A stretch of DNA of 64,000 bases from Bowmanella dokdonensis (GCF_017254865.1 NZ_JAFKCV010000001.1:620001-684000); one strand, 5' to 3'. Positions 28,753-39,703 are shown, counted from the stretch's first letter. Numbers and translations are program-made. Notes: a model not told the origin generated them from the sequence alone.

Positions 28753-28776
28753 TTACATCTAGACGTCTAAATGTCT
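28753..28776. promoter_or_regulatory. MetJ operator: three tandem 8-bp met boxes
   Basis: Three adjacent octamers, TTACATCT, AGACGTCT and AAATGTCT, line up in phase; the middle one is the perfect MetJ consensus AGACGTCT. MetJ with SAM binds two or more tandem boxes. The position between metK and tkt, next to the metK promoter, makes metK the likely target. The gene for MetJ is not in the window. Confidence 0.85.
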
Positions 28777-28946
28777 GTTTGTTAAGTTTGCTTTCCATAC
28801 AACCATTCGCTTTAGTTTATTCACTTTTACCATGGTGGAATCTGCCAAGTTCGTTGCAGTCACCGCCAGGCTGGGTAAGAATAGTTGCCCGTTTTTGCCC
28901 ATATAGCAGCGAACAGCAGGCTCTTTAGCCCCAAGCAGGAGAATTT

Positions 28947-30947
28947 ATGCCCTCACGTCGAGAACTCGCCAATGCCATCCGTGCCTTGTCAATGGATGCG
29001 GTCCAGAAAGCCAAGTCAGGTCACCCCGGGGCCCCCATGGGCATGGCCGATATCGCGCAGGTATTGTGGTGCGACTTTATGCAGCACAATCCGTCCAATC
29101 CTGACTGGACTAACCGGGACCGCTTCGTGCTTTCCAATGGTCACGGCTCGATGCTGGTTTACTCCCTGCTGCACCTGACCGGATACGACCTGCCGATGGA
29201 AGAGATCAGAAATTTCCGCCAGTTGCATTCCAAAACCCCGGGCCATCCAGAATATGGTTATGCGCCGGGCGTGGAAACCACCACCGGCCCCTTGGGGCAG
29301 GGCATCAGTAACGCTGTGGGCATGGCGATTGCTGAAAAAGTCCTGGCTGCCCAGTTCAACCGGGACGGGCATCAGATTATCGACCACTATACCTACTGCT
29401 TTTTGGGCGACGGCTGCCTGATGGAAGGGGTCTCCCACGAAACCTGCTCACTGGCTGGCACGCTGGGGTTGGGTAAACTCATTGCTTTTTGGGACGACAA
29501 TGGCATTTCCATAGATGGACATGTGGAAGGCTGGTTTACCGACGACACGCCCGGTCGATTCCGGGCTTACGGCTGGCACGTGATTGAAAATGTCGACGGC
29601 CACGATCCTGAACAGGTAAAGGCTGCCATCGAAGCGGCCCGCGCCGAAAACGGCAAACCGACCCTGATTTGTACCAAGACCATAATCGGCTTCGGTTCAC
29701 CGAACAAATCCGGCAGTCATGACTGCCATGGTTCGCCCCTGGGCGACGATGAAATCGCCGCCGCGCGCGAATTCCTTAACTGGCCCCATGCTCCGTTTGA
29801 GATACCGGATAGTATCTATGCAGGTTGGGACGCCAAAGCCAAAGGCGCCGAACTGGAAAAAGCCTGGAACGAAAAACTGGCCGCCTACGCCGCAGATCAC
29901 CCTGACCTGGCCCAGGAGCTCAAACGTCGCCTTGCCGGCGATCTGCCGGCGGATTTTTCCGCCAAGGCGGATGCTTTTATCCGCGAATGCCAGGCCAAGG
30001 GTGAAAATATTGCCAGTCGCAAGGCTTCACAGAATGCCATCGAGAAATTTGCCGCACTGCTGCCCGAGGTCATTGGTGGCTCGGCGGATCTGGCCGGCTC
30101 CAACCTGACCCTCTGGTCCGGCTCAAAGGGCCTCACCGCCGCGGATGCCAGCGGCAACTACATCTACTATGGGGTGCGTGAGTTCGGCATGAGCGCCATC
30201 ATGAACGGCATTGGTCTGCATGGTGGTCTGCGTCCCTATGGCGCGACCTTTTTGATGTTTATGGAATATGCGCGTAATGCGGTGCGCATGTCGGCGCTGA
30301 TGAGGATCCCGAATATCTTCGTCTATACCCACGACAGCATCGGTCAGGGGGAAGACGGTCCCACCCACCAGCCTGTGGAGCAACTGGCCACCCTGCGGCT
30401 GACCCCTAATATGGACACCTGGCGTCCCTGTGACGCGGCGGAAACGGCCGTGGCCTGGAAAGCGGCCCTGGAACGCAGGGACGGCCCCAATGCGCTGGTA
30501 TTCAGTCGTCAGAACCTCAATGCTCAGGGGCGCAATGACGAGCAACTGGCCAATATCGCCCGCGGGGGATATATCCTTCGGGATTGTGACGGCCAGCCCG
30601 AACTGATTCTGATTGCCACCGGTTCGGAAGTTGATATCACGGTCAAGGCAGCCGAATCCCTGACTGACAAAGGCAAGCGGGTACGCGTAGTGTCCATGCC
30701 CAGCACCTCGGTATTCGACCGCCAGGATGCCGCCTACAGAGAAGCCGTATTGCCGGCTGCCGTCACATCAAGGGTAGCGGTAGAAGCGGCTCATGTGGAT
30801 TACTGGAGCAAGTATGTGGGCTTTGGGGGGAAAGTGGTGGGTATGACCACTTTCGGCGAGTCGGCTCCGGGCGGTGCGTTGTTGAAGCATTTTGGCTTTA
30901 CAGCCGAGAATGTTGCCGGTACCGCCTTGTCCTTGCTTGGCGAATAA
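28947..30947 (+). CDS. tkt: Transketolase
   Basis: A 666-residue thiamine-diphosphate enzyme of the non-oxidative pentose phosphate pathway. Conserved blocks are [21 protein letters not shown], the ThDP motif [12 protein letters not shown]...[10 protein letters not shown], the transketolase motif 2 [18 protein letters not shown] and the C-terminal domain with GSEVDITV. Start 28947 follows GCAGGAGAA. It heads a tkt-epd-pgk-aldolase series, but a good terminator follows it. Confidence 0.98.
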   Translation: MPSRRELANAIRALSMDAVQKAKSGHPGAPMGMADIAQVLWCDFMQHNPSNPDWTNRDRFVLSNGHGSMLVYSLLHLTGYDLPMEEIRNFRQLHSKTPGHPEYGYAPGVETTTGPLGQGISNAVGMAIAEKVLAAQFNRDGHQIIDHYTYCFLGDGCLMEGVSHETCSLAGTLGLGKLIAFWDDNGISIDGHVEGWFTDDTPGRFRAYGWHVIENVDGHDPEQVKAAIEAARAENGKPTLICTKTIIGFGSPNKSGSHDCHGSPLGDDEIAAAREFLNWPHAPFEIPDSIYAGWDAKAKGAELEKAWNEKLAAYAADHPDLAQELKRRLAGDLPADFSAKADAFIRECQAKGENIASRKASQNAIEKFAALLPEVIGGSADLAGSNLTLWSGSKGLTAADASGNYIYYGVREFGMSAIMNGIGLHGGLRPYGATFLMFMEYARNAVRMSALMRIPNIFVYTHDSIGQGEDGPTHQPVEQLATLRLTPNMDTWRPCDAAETAVAWKAALERRDGPNALVFSRQNLNAQGRNDEQLANIARGGYILRDCDGQPELILIATGSEVDITVKAAESLTDKGKRVRVVSMPSTSVFDRQDAAYREAVLPAAVTSRVAVEAAHVDYWSKYVGFGGKVVGMTTFGESAPGGALLKHFGFTAENVAGTALSLLGE

Positions 30948-30964
30948 ACAAACCAGTACAATAC

Positions 30965-30992
30965 GGGCGCTTTTAAGCGCCCTTTGTTTTTT
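30965..30992 (+). terminator. Rho-independent terminator after tkt
   Basis: GGGCGCTT and AAGCGCCC form a GC-rich hairpin (30965-30982) followed by TTTGTTTTTT. It lies between tkt and epd, so epd-pgk-fba probably has its own promoter or is read by attenuation. Confidence 0.85.
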
Positions 30993-31051
30993 CTGCCGGC
31001 AGCCTGGATGTCTGTGCTGGCGGATAACCACTTTTTGAGTCGTTGGATCTC

Positions 31052-32065
31052 ATGCTACGAATAGCCATCAATGGTTTCGGACGAATTGGCCGCAATGTCT
31101 TGCGGGCGCTGTATGAAACCGGTCGTAACCGCCAGTGCCAGATCGTGGCCATCAACGAGCTGGCCAGGCCGGAAGGGGTGGCGCACCTGCTTAAGTACGA
31201 CACCTCCCATGGGCGTTTTCCCTTTGCCGTGAGCCTTTGCAACGACAAGCTGAATGTCGCCGGCGACAGCATCCAATTATTACAGCGGGCCAAAATCGAT
31301 GAGCTGCCCTGGCTGGAGCTGGGGGTCGACCTGGTTCTGGAATGTACCGGCATCTACGGCACCCGGCAGGACGGCGAAGCGCATCTCAGGCAAGGCGCCG
31401 GGCGGGTGCTGTTTTCCCAGCCGGCCAGCGCCGATGTGGACGCCACCGTTATTTTCGGCATCAATGAGCATTTGCTGGAGTCGGGCCATCGTATTGTTTC
31501 CAATGGTTCCTGCACCACCAACTGTATCGTGCCGGTGATCCAGGCGCTGGATCAGGCATTCGGCGTGGACAGCGGCACCATCACCACTATTCATGCTTCC
31601 ATGCACGATCAGCAGGTCATCGACGCCTACCATGATGACCTGCGTCGCACCCGCGCCGCCAGCCAGTCTATTATCCCGGTGGATACCCGCCTGGCGGCTG
31701 GGATTGAGCGTATCCTGCCCAAGTTTGCCGGCCGCTTCGAAGCCATTGCCGTACGCGTGCCGACCATCAATGTGACGGCCATGGATTTAAGTGTGACCGT
31801 GCTGGAAGATGTCAATATTGCCCTGGTCAACCAGGCACTGATGCAAGCCAGGGAGGGGAGACTTCAAGGCATCCTGGGCTATACAGAGGAACCCCTGGTG
31901 TCGGTGGATTTCAATCATGATCCTCATTCGGCCATCGTCGATGGCACCCAGACCCGGGTCAGCCATAAACGGCTGGTCAAGACCCTGATCTGGTGCGACA
32001 ACGAATGGGGCTTTGCCAATCGCATGCTGGATACCGCCCTGGTAATGGCGGGTCTGGACAATTAA
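31052..32065 (+). CDS. epd: Erythrose-4-phosphate dehydrogenase
   Basis: A 337-residue NAD-dependent enzyme of the GAPDH fold that feeds pyridoxal phosphate synthesis. It has [14 protein letters not shown] at the N-terminus and catalytic Cys154 in [13 protein letters not shown]. The run [19 protein letters not shown] separates Epd from GAPDH, as does the epd-pgk-aldolase order. The start at 31052 gives [10 protein letters not shown] and is preferred to the TTG at 31043. Confidence 0.93.
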   Translation: MLRIAINGFGRIGRNVLRALYETGRNRQCQIVAINELARPEGVAHLLKYDTSHGRFPFAVSLCNDKLNVAGDSIQLLQRAKIDELPWLELGVDLVLECTGIYGTRQDGEAHLRQGAGRVLFSQPASADVDATVIFGINEHLLESGHRIVSNGSCTTNCIVPVIQALDQAFGVDSGTITTIHASMHDQQVIDAYHDDLRRTRAASQSIIPVDTRLAAGIERILPKFAGRFEAIAVRVPTINVTAMDLSVTVLEDVNIALVNQALMQAREGRLQGILGYTEEPLVSVDFNHDPHSAIVDGTQTRVSHKRLVKTLIWCDNEWGFANRMLDTALVMAGLDN

Positions 32066-32077
32066 AAGGAATATTCT

Positions 32078-33253
32078 ATGCAAGTACTGAAAATGGTTGA
32101 TTTGGATCTGGCTGGCAAGCGGGTGTTAATCCGCCAGGATCTGAACGTACCGGTCAAGAACGGCAAGGTCACCTCCGATGCCCGCATCAGGGCCTCCCTG
32201 CCAACTATCCGGCACGCTCTGGACAAAGGCGCCAGGGTAATGGTTATGTCCCACCTGGGACGGCCAACCGAAGGACAATATGAAGACGAATATTCCCTGG
32301 CACCGGTGGTGGACTACCTCAAAGAAGAACTCAAGATCCCGGTGAGGCTGGCCAGAGACTACCTCAACGGTCTGGATGTGGCTGCCGGTGAGTTGGTGGT
32401 GCTGGAAAACGTGCGTTTCAATAAAGGCGAGGGTAAGGACGACGAAACCCTGTCCAAACAATATGCCGCACTTTGCGATATTTATGTGATGGATGCCTTC
32501 GGCACCGCGCACCGGGCCCAGGCCTCCACTCACGGGGTGGGACTGCATGCCCCGGTTGCCTGTGCCGGCCCGCTGCTGGCCGCAGAACTGGAAGCCCTGG
32601 GCAAGGCCCTGGATAATCCTGCCAGACCGCTGTTGGCCATAGTCGGCGGTTCCAAAGTGTCAACCAAGCTGACGGTCCTGGAATCCCTGTCCGCCAGGGT
32701 GGACCAGTTGATTGTCGGGGGGGGAATCGCCAATACATTTATTGCCGCTACCGGTAAGCCGGTGGGTAAATCCCTGTACGAGCAGGATTTAATTCCCGAA
32801 GCCAGGCGACTGCTGGACCAGGCCAGTGCCAGTGGCGCCGATATTCCGGTTCCGGTGGATGTGGTGGTTGGTCAGGAATTTTCCGAGTCGGCCCAGGCCA
32901 CCCACAAAGCGGTGGAAGAGGTCACGGAATCGGATATGATCTTCGATATCGGTCCGAAGACCGCTGCGCAACTGACTGAACTCATCAAAAAAGCCGGCAC
33001 TATTGTCTGGAATGGTCCGGTAGGTGTATTTGAATTCGATCAGTTTGGCGGAGGCACCAAAGCCCTTTCAATGGCTATTGCCCAAAGTGAAGCCTTCTCT
33101 ATCGCCGGTGGGGGCGATACCCTGGCGGCGGTGGACAAATACGGCATTGCCGATAAGGTATCCTATATTTCCACCGGTGGTGGTGCTTTCCTGGAGTTCC
33201 TGGAAGGTAAAACGCTGCCGGCGGTGGCTATGCTGGAGAAACGCGCCAGATAA
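32078..33253 (+). CDS. pgk: Phosphoglycerate kinase
   Basis: A 391-residue glycolytic kinase. Conserved blocks are [63 protein letters not shown] and [10 protein letters not shown]...GGGDTLAAV. It follows epd with a 12-base gap, as in the epd-pgk-fba operons of other Gammaproteobacteria. Confidence 0.98.
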   Translation: MQVLKMVDLDLAGKRVLIRQDLNVPVKNGKVTSDARIRASLPTIRHALDKGARVMVMSHLGRPTEGQYEDEYSLAPVVDYLKEELKIPVRLARDYLNGLDVAAGELVVLENVRFNKGEGKDDETLSKQYAALCDIYVMDAFGTAHRAQASTHGVGLHAPVACAGPLLAAELEALGKALDNPARPLLAIVGGSKVSTKLTVLESLSARVDQLIVGGGIANTFIAATGKPVGKSLYEQDLIPEARRLLDQASASGADIPVPVDVVVGQEFSESAQATHKAVEEVTESDMIFDIGPKTAAQLTELIKKAGTIVWNGPVGVFEFDQFGGGTKALSMAIAQSEAFSIAGGGDTLAAVDKYGIADKVSYISTGGGAFLEFLEGKTLPAVAMLEKRAR

Positions 33254-33387
33254 CCCGGCGGTGCTAAGTAGTGCAGTCGCCTTCCCTGATTAAAAAACAA
33301 GAAGGGCCTGAGCCCTCAGATGGCCGAGCTTAGTCGGCCAACACGCATTTTCGATTCTGTACCTTAACGTAAAAAGGAGTGTTGCCG

Positions 33388-34287
33388 ATGGCAGCTCAAG
33401 CCAAACAAGACATGTTGAACAAAGTCCGCAACCAGGACGGCTTCATCGCTGCCCTGGATCAGAGCGGCGGCAGTACGCCCAAGGCCCTGAAGCTTTACGG
33501 CCTGGAAGAATCCGCCTGGTCAAATGATGACGAGATGTTCAATCTGGTTCATCAGATGCGCAGCCGCATCGTCACCAGTCCGGCTTTTACCGGCGAGCGT
33601 ATTCTGGGCGCCATCCTGTTTGAAGATACCCTGGATCGCCAGATCGAAGGAAAAGCCTCTTCCCGTTACCTGTGGGAGACCAAGCACGTGGTGCCCTTCC
33701 TCAAGGTCGACAAAGGACTGGCCGAAGAAGCCGATGGCGTGCAGTTGATGAAACCCATCCCCGGCCTGGACGCACTATTGGCCAAAGCCAACGACCAGGG
33801 CGTATTCGGCACCAAGATGCGCTCGGTAATCAAGCAGGCCAACGTCGAGGGGATCCGCGCCGTAGTCCAGCAACAATTTGAAGTAGGCAAACAGATCCTG
33901 GCTGCTGGGCTGGTCCCTATTATCGAGCCGGAAGTGGATATCCACTGCCCGCAGAAATCTGAAGCCGAGGCATTGCTCAAGCAGGCCATTCTGGCCGAAC
34001 TGGATAAGCTGGACGACAGCCAGAAGGTCATGCTGAAGCTGACTCTGCCCGACGTCGACAATTTCTACCGGGATTGCATCGAGCACCCCAACGTAATCCG
34101 CGTCGTGGCGTTGTCGGGGGGGTATAGCCGCGAAGAAGCCAATGACATGCTAAGCCGCAATCACGGCATGATCGCCAGCTTTTCGCGGGCTCTCACTGAA
34201 GGCTTGTCGGCCAGGCAGTCGGATCAGGACTTTAATCAAAAACTGGATCAGGCAGTCGAGAGTATCTTCCAGGCTTCACGTAGCTGA
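33388..34287 (+). CDS. Class I fructose-bisphosphate aldolase
   Basis: A 299-residue Schiff-base aldolase. The probable Schiff-base Lys217 is in VMLKLTLPD, and the earlier blocks [32 protein letters not shown] and PIIEPEVD follow the bacterial class I (Staphylococcus-like) pattern. No zinc-binding His motif of class II is seen. In most Enterobacteria and Vibrio the same place after pgk holds class II fbaA. Start 33388 follows AAGGAG (33374-33379) with good spacing, and is better than the GTG at 33379. A 7-bp hairpin (33321-33340) lies in the 5' leader. Confidence 0.92.
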   Translation: MAAQAKQDMLNKVRNQDGFIAALDQSGGSTPKALKLYGLEESAWSNDDEMFNLVHQMRSRIVTSPAFTGERILGAILFEDTLDRQIEGKASSRYLWETKHVVPFLKVDKGLAEEADGVQLMKPIPGLDALLAKANDQGVFGTKMRSVIKQANVEGIRAVVQQQFEVGKQILAAGLVPIIEPEVDIHCPQKSEAEALLKQAILAELDKLDDSQKVMLKLTLPDVDNFYRDCIEHPNVIRVVALSGGYSREEANDMLSRNHGMIASFSRALTEGLSARQSDQDFNQKLDQAVESIFQASRS

Positions 34288-34303
34288 GACCCGACAATAA
34301 GGG

Positions 34304-34327
34304 AACGGGCCGCAGGCCCGTTTTTTT
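34304..34327 (+). terminator. Rho-independent terminator after the aldolase gene
   Basis: AACGGGCC and GGCCCGTT pair around a GCA loop and are followed by a run of Ts. It ends the epd-pgk-aldolase message. Confidence 0.92.
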
Positions 34328-34528
34328 ATCGCTTTGCAATGAAAGTCCAAAGAAATTTGTAGTAAAGTTACAAAAAAAGAGGAAAAATTGCCCGGTGGCT
34401 TGAACCTTTTCCTTCTGCGCGTTACCAATTGATTAAAAAACATACGGATAAACCTGCAAAGGAATAATTTATTTCGTTACAATAGCGCCGAACCGCTCGA
34501 TTTGCCTATAAACCACGGAAACTGCTTG

Positions 34529-35326
34529 ATGATACAGAAAACCTCGTTGGCCCTGTGCGCCGCCTTGTTTGTCTCTTCTGCCGTGCATGCCGATGCACTG
34601 GACGAACTTTTCGCTCCTGACATTTCCACACCGGAAGAAGCAGACAAGCCTTTCAGCATGGACGCAGAGCTGGGGTTGATCCTGACCACAGGCAATACCG
34701 AGTCTTCAGCCTTCAACGGCAAACTCAACGCCCACCAGGAACTGGAGTCCTGGAGTAATGACTACATCATCGAAGGATTCTACAAGGAAGATGAGGTCAC
34801 AGTAGAAGTTGATGGAGAGTCAACTACCGAACAGCAGACTACCGCGCAGAAGATCTTTATGTCCGGCCAGGGTAACTACAAGCTGGAAAATCCCAACCAC
34901 CGCCTGTTTGCGTTTGCTTCATACGAAGATGACAGGTTCAGCGGTTACGCCCATCAGGCCACCATTGCAGCCGGTTGGGCGCAGCAATTGTGGAAAAATG
35001 CAAATTCCTCATTCAGCTACAGTATCGGTCCGGGTTACTCCTTCGCCGAGAAAGAGGATGGTGAGAGTGCTAACAGCGTCATTGTCCGTGGCGCCATGGA
35101 CTACAAATGGAAAATTTCAGACACCTCTACCTTCCGCCAACTGTTCAGTACGGAAGTGGGCAGCGATAATACCAAGTCAAAATCTGAGACCTCTGTGGCT
35201 GCCCGTATCAACGGATCTCTGGCCCTTAAGGTCGCTCTGATTCTCAATCACAATACAGACGTGGATCCGGGTATCGAAGAACTGGATACGCAGACGTCCG
35301 TTACCCTGGTGTATACTTTCTTCTGA
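34529..35326 (+). CDS. DUF481 family outer-membrane protein (YdiY-like)
   Basis: A 265-residue protein with signal peptide (cut near SAVHA-DA) and beta-barrel strands from about residue 45, beginning AELGLILTTGNTESSAFNGK, the usual opening of the DUF481/YdiY salt-induced outer-membrane family. It ends VTLVYTFF, a normal barrel C-terminus. A short acidic stretch follows the signal. Start 34529 is chosen over TTG 34502 because it begins at the signal peptide. No partner gene is evident. Confidence 0.85.
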   Translation: MIQKTSLALCAALFVSSAVHADALDELFAPDISTPEEADKPFSMDAELGLILTTGNTESSAFNGKLNAHQELESWSNDYIIEGFYKEDEVTVEVDGESTTEQQTTAQKIFMSGQGNYKLENPNHRLFAFASYEDDRFSGYAHQATIAAGWAQQLWKNANSSFSYSIGPGYSFAEKEDGESANSVIVRGAMDYKWKISDTSTFRQLFSTEVGSDNTKSKSETSVAARINGSLALKVALILNHNTDVDPGIEELDTQTSVTLVYTFF

Positions 35327-35353
35327 TTCTTTTGTGATTCGGAAATCTCTGCA

Positions 35354-35375
35354 AAAGCCGGCCTGTGCCGGCTTT
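35354..35375. terminator. Terminator after the DUF481 gene
   Basis: AAAGCCGGC and GCCGGCTTT pair around CTGT, giving a 9-bp stem with only a short T-run. Confidence 0.75.
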
Positions 35376-35470
35376 CGCTTATCTGGTCCTATCATTTTGT
35401 GCAAACTGGCTCTAAACATCTGGTTTCATCAGAGTAGCGTGGTGTGGTGATTTTTTAACCGGAGCACGCC

Positions 35471-38404
35471 ATGTCACCTTTGTCCAGTCTGCTGTTTTTC
35501 TGCCTCGCCCTGTCCGCCGGCACAGTGTCGGCAGCAGAGATTTTCAGTGAAGATTTTCAGTCCGGCCAGTATGCCAACTGGACCAGTAGTGGCGATGGCG
35601 AAGATGCCATTAACCTGTATCAGGCAAACTATTCGCTGCGCCTGGATGGTTTGCGCCAGTCAGAGATAGCCTTGTCGACGGAGGGGTTCACCGGCGTCAG
35701 TCTGAGCATGGCACTGACAGGCGCTTATCTGGTTTACGGCGATACCTGCCATGCCGAATATTCCACTGATGGAGGGGCGAGTTGGTCCAGCCTTGGCAGT
35801 ATTGGCTCTGGTCAGTCCGGCGGTGGCTTTGTCAGCTTCAACCAGGGCAGTGGCCTGGATAATCAAGCCAATCTTCGCCTCAGGTTTCGTGCCTATACCC
35901 TGTATGACAATTACTGTTATGGCGACAATGTCACCCTGACCGGCACGGCATCTGCCGCTGCAGCACTGTACAGTGATGACTTCCAGGATGGCAGCTACGC
36001 GGACTGGAGTTTAAGCGGCAATGGCAACGATGCCGCCAACTTGTATCAGGGTAACTATTCTCTGCGTCTGGATGGTTTGCGCCAGGCCACGCAATTCCTT
36101 TCCAGCAGCGGCTATCAGGCAGTCAGCCTTAGCGGCGAACTGGCGGCTTTGTATCTGGTCAACGGAGATCATTGCTATCTGGAAGTCTCAGCTAACGGCG
36201 GCCAGAGCTGGCAGACCCTGCTGCAACTGAGTAATGGTCAGGATAGCGGTCAGTTCCAGTCCGCCAGCCTTGGCAGTGGCCTGGACGACAACGCCAATCT
36301 TCAGATCAGAGCCCGGGCCTATAGCCTGTATGGCAATTACTGTTATCTGGATAATGTTAGCCTGGCCGGCCAGCCCATCTCCGGCGGCGGTGACGAACCT
36401 GAGCTGAGGGTCACCGGCTCGGGCAACCTGGGTCAGGTTCCTGTGGGGCAAAGCGCACAAAATATTGTGAGCCTGAGCAATAACGGCGATGCGCCTCTTG
36501 ATATTGGTGTGATTAACGCCCCCGTAACGCCATTTTCATTGCTTAGTGATAACTGCTCGGGGATCACCCTGGCTGAAAATCAGTCCTGCCAGTTAACGCT
36601 TGGCTTTACTCCCACGACCGATGGCGGCTTCTTCGGCAGTGTCAGTATTCCGTCCAACGATACGGATCAGACCCCTTATGTCCTGAATCTCTCCGGCACC
36701 GGTCTGATCAGCGGCAGTTGTGATTTTGATTGCCTGGGTGGCAGCGGCAATGTCAGTCGCAGTCAGCTCACCTATAGTCAGTTGACTGGCACCAGCAGTC
36801 AGGCGCTGATCAACTACAGTCATTATGGTATTCCTGCCAATGGGGCCGACCCGGACAACAGTTTCAGCGGCAACCTGAGTCTGACCATTGTGCCCGGCAC
36901 GTTGAGCGAACAGGGTACCAGTCTGGCCGGTGCCTATACGGATCCAGACAGGCTACCGCCGTTCAGTTTCAGTTTTGTTCAGTACGGCACACATCTTGTT
37001 CCCCTTGAGCGCCAGATCGTCGCTACCACTCATCCGTCCTGGGAGTGGATCCTGCTGCCCGGACGGGTCTGGCAGGAAAACGGCGATAACGGCTACAGCC
37101 GGGTAGCGCTGCCCTTTGCCTTGCAGGAGGTCAACGCCAACTGCACCCACAACGGGGTGATGACCTTCCTGTTCAAGGATGACGGCAGCGTGTCGCGGGT
37201 GGCCTATCAGATTGCCCAGGAAACCTGCGAATACTTCAAATTCAATCTCCACGGTAAACTGGAGGCCAGTTATACGCCGGCAGCGATCAGCGGTGCTACC
37301 CAATTGATAACTGACTATGTAGAGGAAGTGGCGGGGCGGCTTCCCGTGAAGGCCATCAGCGAGCTGGCCAGTGACTACCCCGGTGTCGGCCTATTGGCGG
37401 CCAATATCGGCAGTGACCAGACCGCCGGCCATCTGAGTGCTTACGGGGTGCTGTATCAGGGCACTCACTACCAGGGGAACTGCAGTACCCGCCAGGGGGA
37501 CTATCCCTTCTGCGCGGTGATGGCGCTGCCGTCTTATTCCACTGCCAAGTCCATGGTAGGAGGCATAGGTCTGATGCGCCTGGAACAGAAATATGGAGGC
37601 TCACAACAGGATCTGAAGATCAGTGATTATGTCAGCGAGTGCCCCGCATCACGCTGGGGCGATGTGACTCTGGAACATGCACTGGATATGGCGACCGGCA
37701 ACTACGACTCGGCCGGGGATTCGGTGGACGAAGGCGCCCAGGCCACTATCGACGAATTCTTTCTGGTCGGCAGCCATGCGGGCAAAATCAGCCATGCCTG
37801 TGACTATCCGCGCAAGGTCAGTCCGGGCAGCAGTTTTGTTTACCATACCTCAGATACCTATATTCTCAGTCGCGCCATGCAACAGGTGGTTGAAGCCAAC
37901 CAGGGCAGTCAGGCCGATTATTTCAGGGACATGCTGGTGGCGGAGATCTACCAACCTCTTGGGTTAAGCCCCCTGACCTGGGAGAGCAAGCGCACCTACG
38001 ACGGCCAGGCTCAGGTCTGGGGCGGCTATGGACTAAGCCTCCATGGTGATGATTTCCTCAAGGTTGGCGCCTTCCTGTCGCTGAATTCAGGTCAGATTGG
38101 CGGCCAGACGATGCTGGACCCCACCTTGCTGGCCGATGCCCTGCAGCAAACCAGCAACAGAGGACTGACGACCGGAACCAGCAGCAGTCGCTATCAGAAC
38201 GGTTTCTGGGCCTATGACCTGAGCGCCTCCACCCAGGTAGCCTGTGCCAATCCGACCTGGGTGCCTTATATGTCAGGCTTTGGCGGCATCGGTCTGGTGA
38301 TGTTGCCCAACGGCATGGTCTACTACTATGTCAGCGACAACAATGAATACGGCTTTACCAAAACGGTGAAGGAGCTGAACAAAATCAGCCCGGTATGTAA
38401 TTGA
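35471..38404 (+). CDS. Large secreted serine hydrolase of beta-lactamase fold with duplicated N-terminal domains
   Basis: A 977-residue exported protein (signal peptide 1-22). Two tandem copies of a beta-rich domain of about 135 residues follow (about 23-158 and 166-299); both contain NLYQ-x-NYSLRLDGLRQ and end in a DNYCYxDNV-like run. Then comes an immunoglobulin-like choice-of-anchor D (ASPM-SPD-2-Hydin type) domain (about 308-412), a middle region, and a C-terminal domain with an SxxK nucleophile (Ser690-Thr-Ala-Lys693), Tyr791 in YHTSDTY and a late GFGGIGL motif. The last part resembles class C beta-lactamase or D-aminopeptidase/esterase folds rather than a known antibiotic resistance enzyme. 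The substrate is unknown; the N-terminal copies may bind carbohydrate or surface. Confidence 0.8.
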   Translation: MSPLSSLLFFCLALSAGTVSAAEIFSEDFQSGQYANWTSSGDGEDAINLYQANYSLRLDGLRQSEIALSTEGFTGVSLSMALTGAYLVYGDTCHAEYSTDGGASWSSLGSIGSGQSGGGFVSFNQGSGLDNQANLRLRFRAYTLYDNYCYGDNVTLTGTASAAAALYSDDFQDGSYADWSLSGNGNDAANLYQGNYSLRLDGLRQATQFLSSSGYQAVSLSGELAALYLVNGDHCYLEVSANGGQSWQTLLQLSNGQDSGQFQSASLGSGLDDNANLQIRARAYSLYGNYCYLDNVSLAGQPISGGGDEPELRVTGSGNLGQVPVGQSAQNIVSLSNNGDAPLDIGVINAPVTPFSLLSDNCSGITLAENQSCQLTLGFTPTTDGGFFGSVSIPSNDTDQTPYVLNLSGTGLISGSCDFDCLGGSGNVSRSQLTYSQLTGTSSQALINYSHYGIPANGADPDNSFSGNLSLTIVPGTLSEQGTSLAGAYTDPDRLPPFSFSFVQYGTHLVPLERQIVATTHPSWEWILLPGRVWQENGDNGYSRVALPFALQEVNANCTHNGVMTFLFKDDGSVSRVAYQIAQETCEYFKFNLHGKLEASYTPAAISGATQLITDYVEEVAGRLPVKAISELASDYPGVGLLAANIGSDQTAGHLSAYGVLYQGTHYQGNCSTRQGDYPFCAVMALPSYSTAKSMVGGIGLMRLEQKYGGSQQDLKISDYVSECPASRWGDVTLEHALDMATGNYDSAGDSVDEGAQATIDEFFLVGSHAGKISHACDYPRKVSPGSSFVYHTSDTYILSRAMQQVVEANQGSQADYFRDMLVAEIYQPLGLSPLTWESKRTYDGQAQVWGGYGLSLHGDDFLKVGAFLSLNSGQIGGQTMLDPTLLADALQQTSNRGLTTGTSSSRYQNGFWAYDLSASTQVACANPTWVPYMSGFGGIGLVMLPNGMVYYYVSDNNEYGFTKTVKELNKISPVCN

Positions 38405-38453
38405 GTGATTAATAACGGGTGACAGGTAAGGAGTAACAGGTAACGAGTACGTG

Positions 38454-38486
38454 CAACTGGTGCCACGGACTGGCGCCAACTGGCCC
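38454..38486. promoter_or_regulatory. Direct repeat CAACTGG at 23-bp period, before the MFS gene
   Basis: CAACTGG starts at 38454 and again at 38477, where it extends to CAACTGGCCCT. A weaker GGACTGG lies between them at 38467. The same pair with the same 23-bp step is found before the nitrilase and receptor genes. Confidence 0.7.
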
Positions 38487-38517
38487 TTAACCCCGACATC
38501 AAAGCTGATAGGCTCAT

Positions 38518-39693
38518 ATGATGATTACAACAAGCAGTACCTTTATGTTTTTACCCAAAGTTGCACCCGCCGGCACGGCCGCGCGCATTATGCTGGCTTT
38601 CCTGGCCACCGCAGGATTGTTTTACGTCAATATTATGCCAGCCATCGTCTCCGGGCTGATTGAATCCTTGAACTTTTCCCGGGCCGATGCCGGCCTGGTG
38701 GCTTCCCTGAATATCTATGGGGCTGCCGTAGGCGCACTGGCGGCAGTGTTTGTCGTGGCGCGGATCTCCTGGAAGCCCGCCGCTTTTATGTTGCTGTTGG
38801 GATTAATACTGCTCGACGGCCTGTCCATCCTGGTCAGCAGCCCGGAGGTGATGATGCCCCTTCGTGCCTTGCACGGGGCGGTGGGAGGCCTGCTGGTGGG
38901 TATCAGTTTTGCGGTCATTGCCAGGGTTGACCAAGTGCACAAAACCTTCGGCTACCTGTTGTTTGTGCAGTTTGGTCTGGGCGGGGTGGGCGTTATGGTG
39001 CTGCCGCCGTTGGCACCTGTATTCGGCACTGCGGCACTGTTTGTTGCCCTGATGGCATTCAGTGCCGCCTCCCTGCTGATGCTGGGTATGCTGAATGATT
39101 ATCCCGTCGCCAGGCCGGATCTGGATGAGGTAATTGCGCCTGTGCAGATCAGACCTTTGTTGGCGGCCCTGCTGGCGGTGTTCCTGTTTCAGGCCGCCAA
39201 CATGGGGCTGTACGCTTATATTATTGACTTGGGCAAGATGGCGGGGCTGGATATCGCCTTTATTTCCCCCACTTTGGGGGTGGCCGCCTGGGTGGGTTTG
39301 CTGGGGGCATCGCTGGTGATCCTGTTTTCCACCCGTTTTGGCCGGGCATTGCCGCTGGGATGCGCTATTTTTCTCACGGTGCTGGCCACCATCGCGTTGC
39401 ACTACAGCCAAGTGGCCTGGGTCTTCTGGCTGGCCAATGTGCTGGTCGGGGTCACCTGGGCTTTTAGCATCGCCTATCTGCTGGGTATCTGCGCCGAATT
39501 CGACAAGGCAGGACGCATGGCGGCCCTGGGTGGTTTTGCCTCCAAGACGGGTCTGGCGTCGGGCCCCTTTGTGGCGGCATTGCTTTTGACCGACCAAGGC
39601 TATGGGCCGTTGATCAATCTGGCCGCCCTGGCCTTGGTGTTGAGTCTGCTGATCTGCCTGTTCCCGGCCCGTTTGCTTGATAAGCAAAGTTGA
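38518..39693 (+). CDS. MFS family transporter
   Basis: A 391-residue protein with about 12 membrane helices and a short N-terminal tail. It keeps the overall major-facilitator arrangement, with FVVARISWKPAAF between helices 2 and 3 as a degenerate motif A. The substrate cannot be read. It lies just before a MocR regulator and shares a repeat with the nitrilase and TonB receptor genes, so it may move their substrate or product across the inner membrane. The start may also be the ATG at 38545. Confidence 0.85.
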   Translation: MMITTSSTFMFLPKVAPAGTAARIMLAFLATAGLFYVNIMPAIVSGLIESLNFSRADAGLVASLNIYGAAVGALAAVFVVARISWKPAAFMLLLGLILLDGLSILVSSPEVMMPLRALHGAVGGLLVGISFAVIARVDQVHKTFGYLLFVQFGLGGVGVMVLPPLAPVFGTAALFVALMAFSAASLLMLGMLNDYPVARPDLDEVIAPVQIRPLLAALLAVFLFQAANMGLYAYIIDLGKMAGLDIAFISPTLGVAAWVGLLGASLVILFSTRFGRALPLGCAIFLTVLATIALHYSQVAWVFWLANVLVGVTWAFSIAYLLGICAEFDKAGRMAALGGFASKTGLASGPFVAALLLTDQGYGPLINLAALALVLSLLICLFPARLLDKQS

Positions 39694-39703
39694 AAACTGC
39701 AAG

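Noticed and set aside
35471-38404. Antibiotic beta-lactamase
   Set aside because: Size, extra domains and motif context argue for another hydrolase; only the SxxK/Tyr fold is shared.
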